A stretch of DNA of 64,000 nt from Rhyacophila brunnea (taxonomy: Eukaryota > Arthropoda > Insecta > Trichoptera > Rhyacophilidae), in NCBI GenBank assembly GCA_022495005.1, contig JAGYXB010001359.1:1-64000 (forward strand), in the 5' to 3' direction. Position 1 is the stretch's first letter. Every line of letters starts with the position of its first letter. Below are positions 38,101 to 48,568 of this stretch, piece after piece. The translations under genes were made by a program, and so were the position numbers. The notes below the pieces were generated by a model, which saw only the letters and a list, made by a program, of their open reading frames with translations, searched no databases and was not told the DNA's origin.

Positions 38101-40882
38101 GTAGTGTGTATTATTTATGTGCAAGTCTATTTTGCTTCATTTATAATTCTCAGGTTTAAATGAAATGGTGGATTTTATATTTAATAAATGTCAATTCAGT
38201 TACTATTATGGCCTTAGGTTTTGGAACATGGGAACCAATGTACCAAAATATATCACCTTTAGAACAATACCCTTTTATTGTATTAATATATTTTATATGA
38301 TCATGAAATGATAATTTCTAAAATGATAAAAGACGGCATTACAATGACAATATGTCATCATCATCAGGGGCGCGACAACCCGGTGTGGGTCCTGGCCTCC
38401 TCCAACAGCTCCCTCCACCTGTCCCTATCCAGTGTGGCCGCTTTCCAATTTGGTACCCCCAGAATACGGCAGTCACTGGCAGCTCCATCTAACCAGCGAA
38501 TCTTTGGCCTCCCTCTTCTTCTACGTCCTATTGGATTGCTGGACATCATTCTCTTTGCCGGTTCATTGTCATTCATACGGTGCACATGACCTAGCCATCG
38601 CAGTCTCCCAATCTTAATTGATTGAACTGCGCTGCAATCTTCGTACAGCCGTAGAGCTCAGCATTATATCTTCTCCTCCAATTGGTGCCATCCCTGATCG
38701 GTCCATATATACAGCGGAGAATTTTTCTTTCAAAGATGTTCAGGGCTCGTTCATTTCGCAGAGTTAATGTCCAGGTTTCCGATGCGTAGGTGAGCACTGG
38801 CTTTACAAGTGTTTTGTAAAGAGTGCTTTTAGTTCGACGAGATAGTAAGCGGGCCTTAAAATGTCTTAACAGACCAAAGTAGCATTTATTCGCAGACATG
38901 ATTCTCTTGTTGATTTCTTCTGTAATATCATTGTCGAGTTACAAGAGATCCAAGGTATATGAAACTGTTGACCGTATCAAACTTGTATGCACCAATATCT
39001 AACTTTGGTGCGACTTCTCGTGGTGTGACATAGACAGGCATGTATTTAGTTTTGACAATATGTACATCTTTCAAAATCATTTTTTTTGCCAAATTCAGGA
39101 TTGGGACTTGGGACCCACGACATTATAGGTCGACACGTTACCGCTCAGCTATCGTGGGCATATAGTAAAATATCTTCAGCGAACTCTCCGTTGGAGTTTG
39201 CAATTGAATCGTAATTGCAACATTTTGGGATCTGTATTTGACATGATATAATATATATATTTTTATGACAGTTAAATACTTATATTATATACTCATGGTC
39301 CACTCTTTCCTGATGGTATTAATATATTTTATTTGGTAATGAAATGTTAATTTTTAGGATGTAGGATGGATGAGAAAAAACAGGACAATAATGACATATC
39401 ATCGCTGTATATTAAATACTTCCTATGTGGTGATTTTGACGAAAATGAGTTATTGACACCACCTGATGCGCATTTTTTTTCTCTACCAGCTGTATTATCA
39501 TCACTGTATATTAAATACCTCCTATGTGGTGATTCCAAATAAAATCGATATTAAATTAATACTATGTGAGAGCATCCAAAATCATGCACCGTAATTAATC
39601 CTATGTGAGCGTCTGCCGCAATAGATCAGTATTAAAATAATCTTATGTGAACACGGCATGGTTACACATGATTCAACGTATTCAACATGGTGCATATAGA
39701 ATTAATCCTATGTGATATAAACATAGAAAAAGCTATGATTTTTCTATTAAATAATATGTAGATATATTATAAAGAAAATATGGTTATCCAATTTTAATTT
39801 ATGATTAGGATCTACAAAAAATGTTAAAACTATATATCATTTACGATTATTTTTTAAAACAGTTTTTTTTGATTATCTCAGAGTATGACCCAAACCACAT
39901 AGGAGATATTTAATATACAGTGACGATATTTACATCTTTCCTATAAAGCTCCCAATTTCTTAATATTCATTCTTTACACTGACTGTATGAAAGAAGTATC
40001 ACTTCAAAAGATTAATGCTGATTTTTATTTATTGTTTTATAGGATCGTATGCAAGAGTCATTTTGCAAAACCGGTGACTTCTTTGCCGAATCAGGAGTGA
40101 AACGAATTAAGCCTTACAAGCTACAGAGGCGATATTATTCCCTCATCAACACTGTCTTTTGGGCGGTCGTTGTGTTGGTACCTGTTTTGAAATATCTGCT
40201 CGGTCTGCTCTTCAGTGGAGAACTCATGTATTTCGCACTGGCCTGCGCTTTGATCACCCTCTGTAAGTATGATACCGAAGAGCATAACATATTTTATTAT
40301 TTAATGGTATTTCTTTTCCATATTACACATCTACATACCTGAAGAATCATAAACATGTAATGGGGAGTGGTCCAATGGTAAAATAGTAAATACCGGGTTC
40401 CAGACAGAATTAGCTCTACTGCTGGGAATGTAAAAGAAGAGTCTGGCCAACACTAAATTTAAAATCAGATTAATGGTATCAAAAATATTTGTGGTTCTAA
40501 AAGTGGCATTGCATCATGGATCTGGAGTAATTGAAAAATATACATTTTTACATGTTTGATCACTGTAACCTGAAACAATGTATAATGGTCTCAAAATCGT
40601 GCTATGTCAACTCTGCAGTTTGTAGATCACTCTTGTAGTACTGTCAGTATATAAAGAAAGGTTGAGGTTATAAGAACCCAGTTTTTCATACTTCAGGCAG
40701 CACACAGAAGACATACCCTTGAAGTTACCGCTTTATGATACAAGTTAAGATTCTATTATATTTTTCACTTATTAAATTCAATGTTTCTTCTTCTTTCAGT
40801 TTATGTTTCATTACAACAGCTTATTGGGATGTCGAAGATAAGCAAGGCATCTTCATACGGTGCAGAGAAGAAGAAAGAATAA
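29112..40882 (+). CDS. Agpat3: 1-acyl-sn-glycerol-3-phosphate acyltransferase, AGPAT3-type
   Basis: It transfers an acyl group to lysophosphatidic acid (or other lysophospholipids) to make phosphatidic acid, in the ER membrane. Exons: 29,112-29,289; 30,963-31,135; 32,246-32,407; 34,628-34,828; 37,893-38,030; 40,043-40,262; 40,800-40,882. All introns are GT-AG and the joined frame is open for 384 aa (human AGPAT3 is about 376). An N-terminal membrane segment lies at about 11-36. The catalytic NHKYEID (HX4D, His97 and Asp102) and the substrate motif EGTR (177-180) are intact, followed by PRTKGF and AVYD. Two hydrophobic segments lie near the C-terminus, which ends SSYGAEKKKE, close to the human C-terminus, with a lysine-rich ER-type tail. 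The start matches the family N-terminus. Introns hold SINEs, Tigger MITEs and two LINE fragments. AGPAT4 is the alternative name, but AGPAT3 fits better. Confidence 0.95.
29645..29850 (+). mobile_element. SINE-like element in AGPAT3 intron 1
   Basis: A tRNA-type B box GGTTCAAATCC (29,698) precedes a body that includes AATATGTGGGTTTGGATCCA. It resembles the neighbouring element at 29,990-30,200 (B-box-like then GTGTATTTGATCCAATGGGT) in the same orientation, so both probably derive from one SINE family. Confidence 0.5.
29990..30200 (+). mobile_element. SINE-like element, second copy in intron 1
   Basis: The head GCCAGTAGAGCGACTCTCTT resembles a tRNA A-box region and GTATGTTTGAACTCAC a decayed B box. 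The body parallels 29,645-29,850. Not a functional tRNA. Confidence 0.45.
31205..31373 (+). mobile_element. Fragment of Tigger-like MITE
   Basis: It matches the interior of the complete element next to it (TAGTGTCATAAAC, GGCGGCATCCTGTC, TTTTATTGCTTAGGGTC, AGCTCGGTATATC) in the same orientation but has neither terminal repeat. Confidence 0.75.
31456..32024 (+). mobile_element. Tigger/pogo-like MITE, complete copy
   Basis: Ends CAGTCGAACTTGGTTATTAC and, in reverse, CAGTCAAACTCGGTTATTAC, flanked by TA on both sides. It is 569 bp and non-autonomous. A homologous copy lies in reverse at 46,110-46,661. It sits in AGPAT3 intron 2. Confidence 0.85.
33175..34407 (+). mobile_element. 5'-truncated LINE in AGPAT3 intron 3
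   Basis: The reverse transcriptase half of a non-LTR retrotransposon ORF. It shows QSGFVPGKS near the 5' break, motif A FVDYEKAFDS, motif B GVKQGCVLAPFLF, the catalytic LEYADDAVVF and the thumb FKYLGATVS, then a basic C-terminal domain. The frame is open from about 33,259 to 34,165; a 5-base deletion relative to the copy at 4205 then shifts it, so the C-terminal part is read in another frame. It ends in GAA repeats. The 11-mer AAAACAATTTT flanks it at 33,164-33,174 and 34,408-34,418. No endonuclease remains. It lies in sense orientation in the host intron. Confidence 0.92.
34940..35347. mobile_element. Tigger/pogo-like MITE in AGPAT3 intron 4
   Basis: Left end CAGTGGAACCTCAATTTTAT, right end in reverse CAGTGACAACCCGATTTTAC, flanked by TA. 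A CAGTCCCTTTGAAAATGTAA segment near the right end matches the left end of the MITE at 18,664 in reverse. Confidence 0.75.
37036..37556 (+). repeat. Dispersed repeat, copy 2 (interrupted)
   Basis: Matches 23,096-23,380 on both sides of the inserted MITE at 37,151-37,395. It lies in AGPAT3 intron 4. Confidence 0.65.
37151..37395. mobile_element. MITE with 33-base inverted ends, nested in the dispersed repeat
   Basis: ACATATCGTC followed by CTGTTCTGGCAGAACACACT at the left is mirrored at the right (in reverse ACATATCGTC, CTGTTCTGCCAGAAGACACT). Absence of this segment from the copy at 23,096-23,380 confirms that it is an insertion. Confidence 0.75.
38350..39090 (-). pseudogene. LINE reverse transcriptase C-terminal fragment, frameshifted
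   Basis: On the minus strand, reading from 39,090: a stretch with FIYLGSL, then IMSANKCYFGLLRHF, LVKPVLTYASETWTL, NIFERKILRCIYGPIRDG, and after a frame break near 38,600 RLRWLGHVHRMNDNEPAKRM and RRRRGRPKIRWLDG. This order is typical of the C-terminal part of many insect LINE ORFs. The 3' end is a GAT-type repeat near 38,355. The catalytic YADD region is missing. It lies antisense in AGPAT3 intron 5. Confidence 0.88.
39092..39162 (-). mobile_element. SINE head fragment
   Basis: On the minus strand CCCACGATAGCTGAGCGGTA, then a segment with GTCGACCTATAATGTCGTGG and a decayed B box. It matches the tRNA-like head of the SINE family and directly abuts the LINE fragment. Confidence 0.7.
39398..39927 (+). 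mobile_element. MITE with CTATGTG iterations, copy 1
   Basis: Terminal repeats ATCATCGCTGTATATTAAAT and, in reverse, ATCGTCACTGTATATTAAAT, continuing to CCTATGTGGT (30 of 34 bases match). The left terminal word occurs again inside at about 39,493. Four internal TTAATNCTATGTGA-type words occur between 39,550 and 39,715. The copy at 46,971-47,504 is inverted. It lies in AGPAT3 intron 5. Confidence 0.8.
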
Positions 40883-43690
40883 AAATTCAAAAACCATTAA
40901 ATAGAGATTCCGAACTACTCATATGCATCAAATATATAAAAATGTTCTTAGAGTTAGTTCTAAAAGTGCCAGATGACATAAGAGACGTACAATAGCGTCC
41001 TCTAAATTATATTTTGTTATAAACTATAAAATATTGCGCCCTGATCGGTTATATTTGATGACATTTTATGCGAAACGTTTGAAATACAAGTTTTTCTTGA
41101 CATCGATCTTAATTTTGCTTCGCTGACAGCAGCACAAATCCATTTAATTTATTGACAGCGACAGCTTTGTTATGCTTTAGATATTGCGCTTCATTTTATT
41201 ACTATATTTTGTAGTTTTCTTGCACATATTATGTACACATTTTTTTTAGTTTATATTCCTGCATTTATTATTGTACTTCCAAGTAGGAATACATATTGAG
41301 ACTGAGGCAACTGGAGTGTTTTGCACCATATCGGTAGTGGACTTCATACGACAGCGTATTTTATAGAAATTTCGTTTGAGTTAATTATTATGAAGTTTTA
41401 TTTTGTGAAGAACAGCTAGTATTTCATACTTTCTAAAAAATTATGATATTATTAATAATATACAATATTAGAGAGAAAATAGAAAATTGTAGCAGAATGA
41501 CTTCCACGCTGTGGCCAACTCTTTTGTAAAATAAGTGTGTACGATAAAAAAATTCTTCATTTACTTTTTATCGTTAATTAGTAGTTTATTTCTTGTGATG
41601 TTTAAACCTCGATCATTGAAGAAAGAATAATGTACTTACACTTATAATTATTATTCAATAATGCCTAGTAATGGTTCATAATACATTTATTTCAGTAATT
41701 ATTACAAGAATTTGTTCATTTGGACAGATAATTTATAAATGGGTTATTATATTATAGATATAGTTTCTATTATATTCAATTCATTTAATTTTCATAGGTT
41801 GCACTGTATAAATAATAGAATCTTTGGGATATTTAAATATAATACCGTATTTTTATTATTAATTTATAAAAGATCCATTTATATCTACAGACATCGTATG
41901 TATGTCTAGATACGACAAATATTCTTAAATACAATATTATCTATGGAATTTAGAAACATTTTTCATGACATACGCACAACATTCTCATGAGAAATGTTGA
42001 GTTTTTTTGTCTGCAGGTGCTGTGCTTCCTTAAAAACTGTGTTTTGTTTATTTATCAGTGGTTGAATTTTACACAGTATAGTAAAGTTTAAAATTGATAT
42101 CGGCTCATGTGAAAATATTAAAAATATATTTTTCATTATCCAAACCATAAGAGTTCCTTGTCTTCCACATCTTGTAATAATGCAATCACATGTAAGTAGA
42201 TCTTCAACAGACGGATAGATACAAATGTCGTGTCTGGTACGTCGGATGTCGGTAGACATGAAAATTATTGCTTGTAAAAGTTATCGGTCTGTAATGCAAT
42301 GCTTTTGCTGATAACATCAATTAGGAAAAATGTCATCGAATTTTTACATTGTTAATTTTGTACTAATTACTAAAAATAGTTTTAAGATATTGGATGCGGT
42401 GCTTTAAAATCATCTTTTATTTATTGATTAGATATCGCGAGCCCAATATTACAAGGTTCTAAGTGTTCATCCTTGAGAAAACAAACCCAACAATGAAGTA
42501 GCATTCTAAGCTGCGTCATTGTTACGCTAAGGACAAACACTTGTACACACCTTGTAGTTCTCCACTCACGATATGTACATAATGCATGTTATGCAGACAC
42601 AAAGCAGTATTTTTAATGTATGCACGCTGTTAATTTCTATCAGTCAAGTTTTTAATATAAGTTATGTATTACCATGTACATAAATTGTTGAAATTTTAGA
42701 AAATCCAAATACTAATGCCCAGTCTCGACCGAGATACACCTGTGCGTGAACAAATAAACATAGTGTTAAAACTGTTTACGATCATTTCTGTAAGAACATT
42801 TAAAATGTTCTAATACAAATAACTCATTTTCTTTTTATTCCGCCACTTGTTCTCGATCTGGACTGGGTATAACAGTTAATGGTACATCCGTACAATTGAA
42901 AAATATTTTATTTACAATATATTACTCTGTTTATACTCAAAAGATTTATTTAGGCATTTTTAATTATTAATAATGTATAAGATAAATGCTGAAGTAATAA
43001 TATAATAAATACTATTGTAAGATTTATTTATATTTATTTTTTCTTCAATTAATTACTGTATGTTATTATTTTCATCACATAAACCTAGATTAATCAATAA
43101 TAAGAAAAATAGGTGTCACACAATTTAAAAAAAACCATCCACAAATAAATTTTAAATAACTTTTGCTGGACTTTTTTTGGCTTAGAACTAACCTCATTAT
43201 ATATACCTATTTCTTATAACACAATTAATTGTTATTGAACTGTGACTTGTTGAATCATACACATTTTCTGCATTAAAAGCAATAAAGAAAATATGTGTGA
43301 GTTACTTTTACACAATATTATATTAAATATAATTTTTTTTTTAAATTATGTATCCAGTATACCATTTACGCATATTTCGACAGATACACAATAATTAAAA
43401 CAGCCTGAATGATTACATTTGGTTAGTACGTACATTTCATTTTAATAGGTGAACCAAAGTACTTGTTAAAAGTTTATTTGCATATTTGAAGGTATGAAAG
43501 GTTTAATGATTTTACGTTGACTAAAAATCTCTTCCAATGCGGTTTTTTTTTGTTAGATGCATTTCTCTCCATTGAATGATTGTATTTTTAGTTTTAATTT
43601 TATACGTTATAGTTGTTGAAACAGGTTGTGTTAATATTATTCTGACAATGTTGGTCTAAATAAATTTGCATCAGTTTTCACCTGACGTCT
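40883..43690. other. Convergent intergenic region AGPAT3 / DGCR6
   Basis: It contains the AGPAT3 3' UTR, whose poly(A) site I cannot fix (AATAAA-like words at about 42,756 and 43,007). A pair CCCAGTCTCGACCGAGA at 42,718 and its near complement ending at 42,867 may bound a small MITE. A 98-codon minus frame at 41,963-42,259 resembles no family known to me and lacks exon support. Confidence 0.4.
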
Positions 43691-43696
43691 TTTATT
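43691..43696 (-). terminator. Candidate poly(A) signal of DGCR6
   Basis: On the minus strand the stop TGA is followed after four bases by AATAAA. If used, the 3' UTR would be only about 20-30 nt. Confidence 0.5.
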
Positions 43697-43700
43697 CTTG

Positions 43701-46700
43701 TCATGGAATCTGCATTTTACTCAGTCTCAGTATAAAATCTAACAGGTGCATCTGCACTTTGACTTCTAGGGGTTTATTGGTGACGAAAAAACCTGGAACG
43801 CCCGCTTTTTCTAAAGTGACCTGTTGGTCACTCACCTGAAAAAATAAGTACATAATGTAGGTACGTAAGAAGATTTCCAATCTAGATTTGAAATAATTTA
43901 CTGAACAAATAGTGTTTGATGACATTCCCTAATAGTAAAATTTAGCTAGTTTTTACAAAGATATTGGTAATTGTTCCCTGTTTTAAAGATGGGCAAACGG
44001 TTTAAAAGCTAAAGTTAAACTCAATGTAAGAGTTTTCCCTACATTAATTATTATGTATCATTTAATACATATAGTATAGACTGGAATGAGGTAAAAACCA
44101 ATACACCAGTATCGTAAAGGTTAGAAAATTTCAACAAAGTGAAGACTTCAAAAATGTTTTTCAATTATGTAATACATACGTAGTTTACCTTTTGATCTAA
44201 CTGCATTACCAATTTCATATCGGTCTGTTTCATTTCCTCTCTATGCTTTCTTTGTAGAGATAGTTTTTGTTTTTTTTGTTCATCAAGAGAAATTGTTTTG
44301 CCTATCATCTCTTGGATTTCCACTGAAAGAAAGTGATGACAGTATTTATTGTAACTTAAAAAGAAAGGGCATATTATATAATGTAATTAGTTATTAATAG
44401 AATACAGGTTGCACAACAATTCATCTCGCATTGATTTGAAAATCAACATGGGGAAAACTAATGTTTTGTGCAATAGCACCACTACTGGTTTCCCCTGATT
44501 AGCGAAGGACTGAACATTGAGTGTCGACAACAGCTTTGGTTGGCCCAACAGGTTGGGAGATGGCATTTTGCATAGCTTTAGGAGTTACGGGGGGGATAAA
44601 AGAGTAGACCAAGCAGCCTCTGCCTACCAAGATGCCTCAAGAGAATTTCAACCTCTTTTAAGAGGAGTTCTTCAAGCCAACCAGATTCCGCAAGGAATGG
44701 AATGATGCGTGAAGACTGGCAGGCGATAGGGATTCTTGGATCCGCCGTGTAGTGCCCATAAGCTCTAATCGAGGAAACAGATATTAGTACATTGAAAAGA
44801 TATCTGTAATGATGTTATGTGCGAAAAATCCATTGGACCATCAATGAGGTAAGGGTTTTTTTTATTTCTAACGCAAGGGTTCCTAACCAGATGCCCGTAC
44901 CCCTAAAGGGTGTGAGATAACATTACAATATTTTATTGATTCGAGCTCTTAAAATGCATTTTGAAAGCAAGACTTTGGAGTAGTTTTGGTGTTCAACACT
45001 GCATGTGATCCCAAGATTGGAATCTGAATTCAGTTCTCTGTTGTCAATTAAGACAAAATCTAGAAATTGCATGAATCCACAGGTAGAAATGTTAGTTGAA
45101 AAGGTTGGGAATGCTTGCTTCGAGAGTCAAGGGTAGGGTTACAAAGGGAATCTTTTTTTTTCTAGGAAGCTATTCCTTCAACCCATTTAAGGAGGTAGAA
45201 AGAGAGATAAGAATCACATCATTGACACCTATGACCTGGATGTATTTATATCGACGGTGGAAAGGAAAAAAGGCGTAATCCACACAATTTTACATGAGGC
45301 ACAAAAACGTTTTTGTTATGGTTTTCGGTTAAAGTTAAAATACAAAATAGACAACCTTGAAGTGCATGATAATTAATAATTTGGTTTTTATAGTCCTAAT
45401 CTGATATTAATTATTGAGTTAATTAAACAAAAAAACAACTAAAATGATGATTAAGTCGTTTTTCCCACGTCACTTCCTCCTTTTTTTTTTTTTTTTTTTT
45501 TAAATTGCTAGCTAAATTTAGATAATAAATCACAATTGCAGATTACATCCTTTAGACCAGTGGTTCTCACGTGAAATTTAACTGTGGCCAATTTTATATG
45601 GTTTTTTATATATACGTGGTAATTTTATAAATCAATTTTTGAAATATTACTCTGTAAACCTATGGTGGTCACATGAGAACCACTGCTTTAGATACAATGT
45701 GTATTTAGACGTGTACAACGTTATTATGCAAAAAAACCCATTTTGAAAAATATGAGGGTTAAGCCCTTTTTCCTTTCTCAAGTCGATATGTAATCATAAA
45801 TAAGCTGAGAAACGAATGTAGATAAAACCTTCAACACAGACTGGATATAGGTACATATATGCTGAAATTTGGTACATACACACATTGAGTTTAATATACT
45901 TACGTCTTTGTTTATTAATAATCTGGAGCCGTTGTTGGAAAATATGCTTTTCAGTTACATGCTGTATTTCCATGAGGCCTTTCACTATTTCGAAGATAGT
46001 ATCGTTTAGTAGAGAGTTGGCTAGTCCTGATAGTAATTCTATGGGCACTCGCATTTGATATTTCCTAGAAAATACTATTTATTTAAAAAATATTTTTCAA
46101 AATAATATACAGTCAAACTCGGTTATTATGATCTCGGATGTAATGAGGAAACATTCGTTGACATTTTGGTTTATGATTTTCTCCATACATTTATTCACTG
46201 TTATAACGAGCAACTTATCAGATATACCGAGCTAAAATACTGTTCATGTGTCGATCGTTTAAGAACATTTCGACCCTAAGCAATAAAATCCGATCGGACA
46301 GGATGCCGCCAGGGTCGGATAACGTTTATGACACTAGTTAAGTATCTAAGTACCTACCCAATTGGTGTTTCGCTGACAATAATAAAAAAAGTATCCACAC
46401 ATATGGTTGAAAAATCCAAGGTTTGTGAAGTCCGTAGGTAGTAATGAACCAGTGTTCATTACAACAAACGACTTCTTTTGAATACCATGCTTGTTTCGGG
46501 GATTTTTACGATGGTTTTCAGATTTTTTATTTTTGACTTTTTTTCGACTTGTGTAATGTGACCGCTCATTTAAAAATACCTATTCTCTGATATAACGAGT
46601 AACGCTTATGACGAGCAAATTCAGTCGGTCCCATCTTCCTCGTAATAACCAAGTTCGACTGTAGGTAATAAATGTTGTACGTATGTGTGATGGATAGAAT

Positions 46701-48336
46701 AAATTGGTATTCTCTCACTGAAGTCACTGAAGAAGGGTACTACGTATGTAAGTCGAAGTAGGGCTGTACAAAGGAAAGGACAAAAAAGGGAGCAGGGGCA
46801 TAAACCTGCACTGATTATTGTTAAGCCATGTGGGTTAAGATCGAATATTGAGTATTCATTTTAATTAATATTATATTTATTACCATGAATTTATTGACAG
46901 TAATGGCCATCAATGTGATTACAAAAAGACACGCAATAAAACTAATAAAATTGTGATGGAATTTGGTGTAATATCGCTGTATTTTAAATACCTCCTATGT
47001 GGTTTGACTCATATTCTGAGATAATCAAAAAAAACTTTTAAAAAATAATTGTAAATGATATACTTAAGTAGGTATAAATGTTTTAACATTTTTTGTAGAT
47101 CCTAATCACAAATTAATATCGGATAATCATATTTTTTTATAATATATTTATTATTAAATGGTACAATCATAGCTTTTTCATGTTTTTATAACATAATATT
47201 GATTCTATATAAAAATACGTTAAATACGTTGCATTGTGTATAAACATGTCAAGTTCACATAAGATTATTACTAGATAGATGCTCATATAGGATTAATTAT
47301 TAGGGTGTATGATTTTGGATGCTCTCACGTAGTATTAATTTAATATCGATTTTATTTGGTGATTTAATTTTTTATTTGATCTTTCCACAACTGAATAATA
47401 CCTATATGTATATGGTAGAGAAAAAAAAATGCGCATCACGTGGTATCAATAACTCATTTTCGTCAAAATCACCACATTGGAGGCATTTAATATACAGCGA
47501 CAATACGGTTCTTACTAAAAACATGCAGAGATAATTTAGCTTTTAGCTTAAGACATTTTATTTATCTGCAGTGGTTGCTTAAGAAATTTAACTAGAAAAT
47601 TATTTTTCAATCTCTTCGGGTTCTCATACTTTGGTTCCAGTGGAAAAATTCATTGAAGTTTAGTTCCAGAGTTCGGTTCCATCAAATCAAAAATCGGAAA
47701 CTCGGTTCCCAGCTTAAAAAAAAAACTTGCTTACTGATTATAAGTAGGTATATTATTATGTACCTATATTTTAATTTAAAAACTAGGTGTCTATACTATT
47801 TTTTAAAGATATCGTTATCGGCTAGACAACACAATTTGTAGGTATTCATATTCATTGTAAAAGATTTCGAAGGAATGTTTTAAATATACATAGAGTAAAA
47901 ACGAAACAATAATGCGGTCGGTGGTTGTGTGCGTGCGTATGGGGAGCTGTGATAAATGCCTGCCAGCCGATGACCGCGTATTCGTCCTTATACGTACATA
48001 TACAATCGACGAACCGCATCATTGTTTCGTTTTTACTGTACTTATATATTTCTTAATAACTGATTACGACATGAGTGAAAAAAATCACAAATTAAAAAAC
48101 AATGGAACCTCCGAAACCAAGACCTTTTTAAGGGGGTTTTGGTTTCAAAACAATTAAGGGTTCGGTTCCGGTTCCATATACAGGTCTGACCATAACTTCT
48201 CGAAGAACACCTATAAAATATGTAAAATTATGAATATGAAAACTTACGGAGGAAGCTCTCTACCCATTATTTGAAGTTGATCCAACAGAAAGTAAAGTTT
48301 TCTTTGCAAATCTTCTGGGGAAGGGTCGATATCCAT
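43701..48336 (-). CDS. DGCR6: DGCR6 / gonadal (gdl) family protein
   Basis: The exact biochemical role is not settled; the human gene lies in the DiGeorge region and the fly homologue is gdl. Exons on the minus strand: 48,336-48,248; 46,064-45,904; 44,322-44,189; 43,835-43,701, all GT-AG, giving 172 aa (human about 220, with an extra tail). Diagnostic blocks: LLDQLQIMGRELP at the N-terminus, NDTIFEIVKGLMEIQHVTEK (human [20 protein letters not shown]), a central Lys/Glu/Gln-rich coiled-coil stretch, and the C-terminal VSDQQVTLEKAGVPGFFVTN (human [20 protein letters not shown]). There is no signal peptide or membrane segment. It is convergent with AGPAT3 and head-to-head with OSTM1, 2.0 kb apart after transposon insertions. 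Introns 1 and 2 carry several MITEs. Confidence 0.95.
44420..44760 (+). mobile_element. Possible LINE remnant in DGCR6 intron 2
   Basis: The plus strand encodes SRIDLKINMGKTNV, similar to the LKIN..KT reverse transcriptase thumb motif of LINEs, followed by a GC-richer non-coding stretch with stops. The fragment is too short and decayed to classify. Confidence 0.35.
45558..45685. mobile_element. 128-bp hAT MITE with 8-bp target duplication
   Basis: Ends CAGTGGTTCTCACGTGAAAT and, in reverse, CAGTGGTTCTCATGTGACCA. The flanks are CTTTAGAC (45,550-45,557) and CTTTAGAT (45,686-45,693), an 8-bp duplication with one change. The longer relative is at 13,198-13,702. Confidence 0.88.
46110..46661 (-). 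mobile_element. Tigger/pogo-like MITE, copy in DGCR6 intron 1
   Basis: Ends CAGTCAAACTCGGTTATTAT and, in reverse, CAGTCGAACTTGGTTATTAC, flanked by TA. It is homologous in reverse to 31,456-32,024. Homology continues about 85 bases beyond one terminal repeat (46,662-46,745 versus 31,370-31,455). Confidence 0.85.
46971..47504 (-). mobile_element. MITE with CTATGTG iterations, copy 2
   Basis: Reverse-oriented relative of 39,398-39,927 with the same ends (ATCGCTGTATTTTAAATACC at the left) and the shared GATTATCTCAGAGTATG segment. It lacks the internal second copy of the terminal word. The plus frame at 47,319-47,534 is inside it and is not a gene. Confidence 0.8.
47894..48038. repeat. Inverted repeat, about 30-bp arms
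   Basis: AGTAAAAACGAAACAATAAT-type arm at 47,894 and its complement ending at 48,038 pair over about 30 bases. The flanking DNA (47,620-47,720 and 48,110-48,190) has repeated CGGTTCC/GGTTCCGG words, suggesting insertion into another decayed element. Confidence 0.6.
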
Positions 48337-48568
48337 GTTTGTTTTTTCAAAAAAGTTTTAATTGAGGTTATAAAACAATTTCTACATTTTAACTACAATT
48401 GTTAAATAGAACACAATGCTTATCACTATAGTTATTGAAGTGATTGATTATGTGTTACAATTTATAATTAAGGAATGTTTTCATTTTCTTATATTTTAGA
48501 TTTTGACAGCTCCAGCGTCTTCATTTGACATATCATCCATATATCGTCTTCCAATAGTTCCAATGACA

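Noticed and set aside
41963..42259. 98-codon minus-strand frame between AGPAT3 and DGCR6
   Set aside because: No family resemblance, no clear promoter or poly(A) context; it may be chance in AT-rich DNA.
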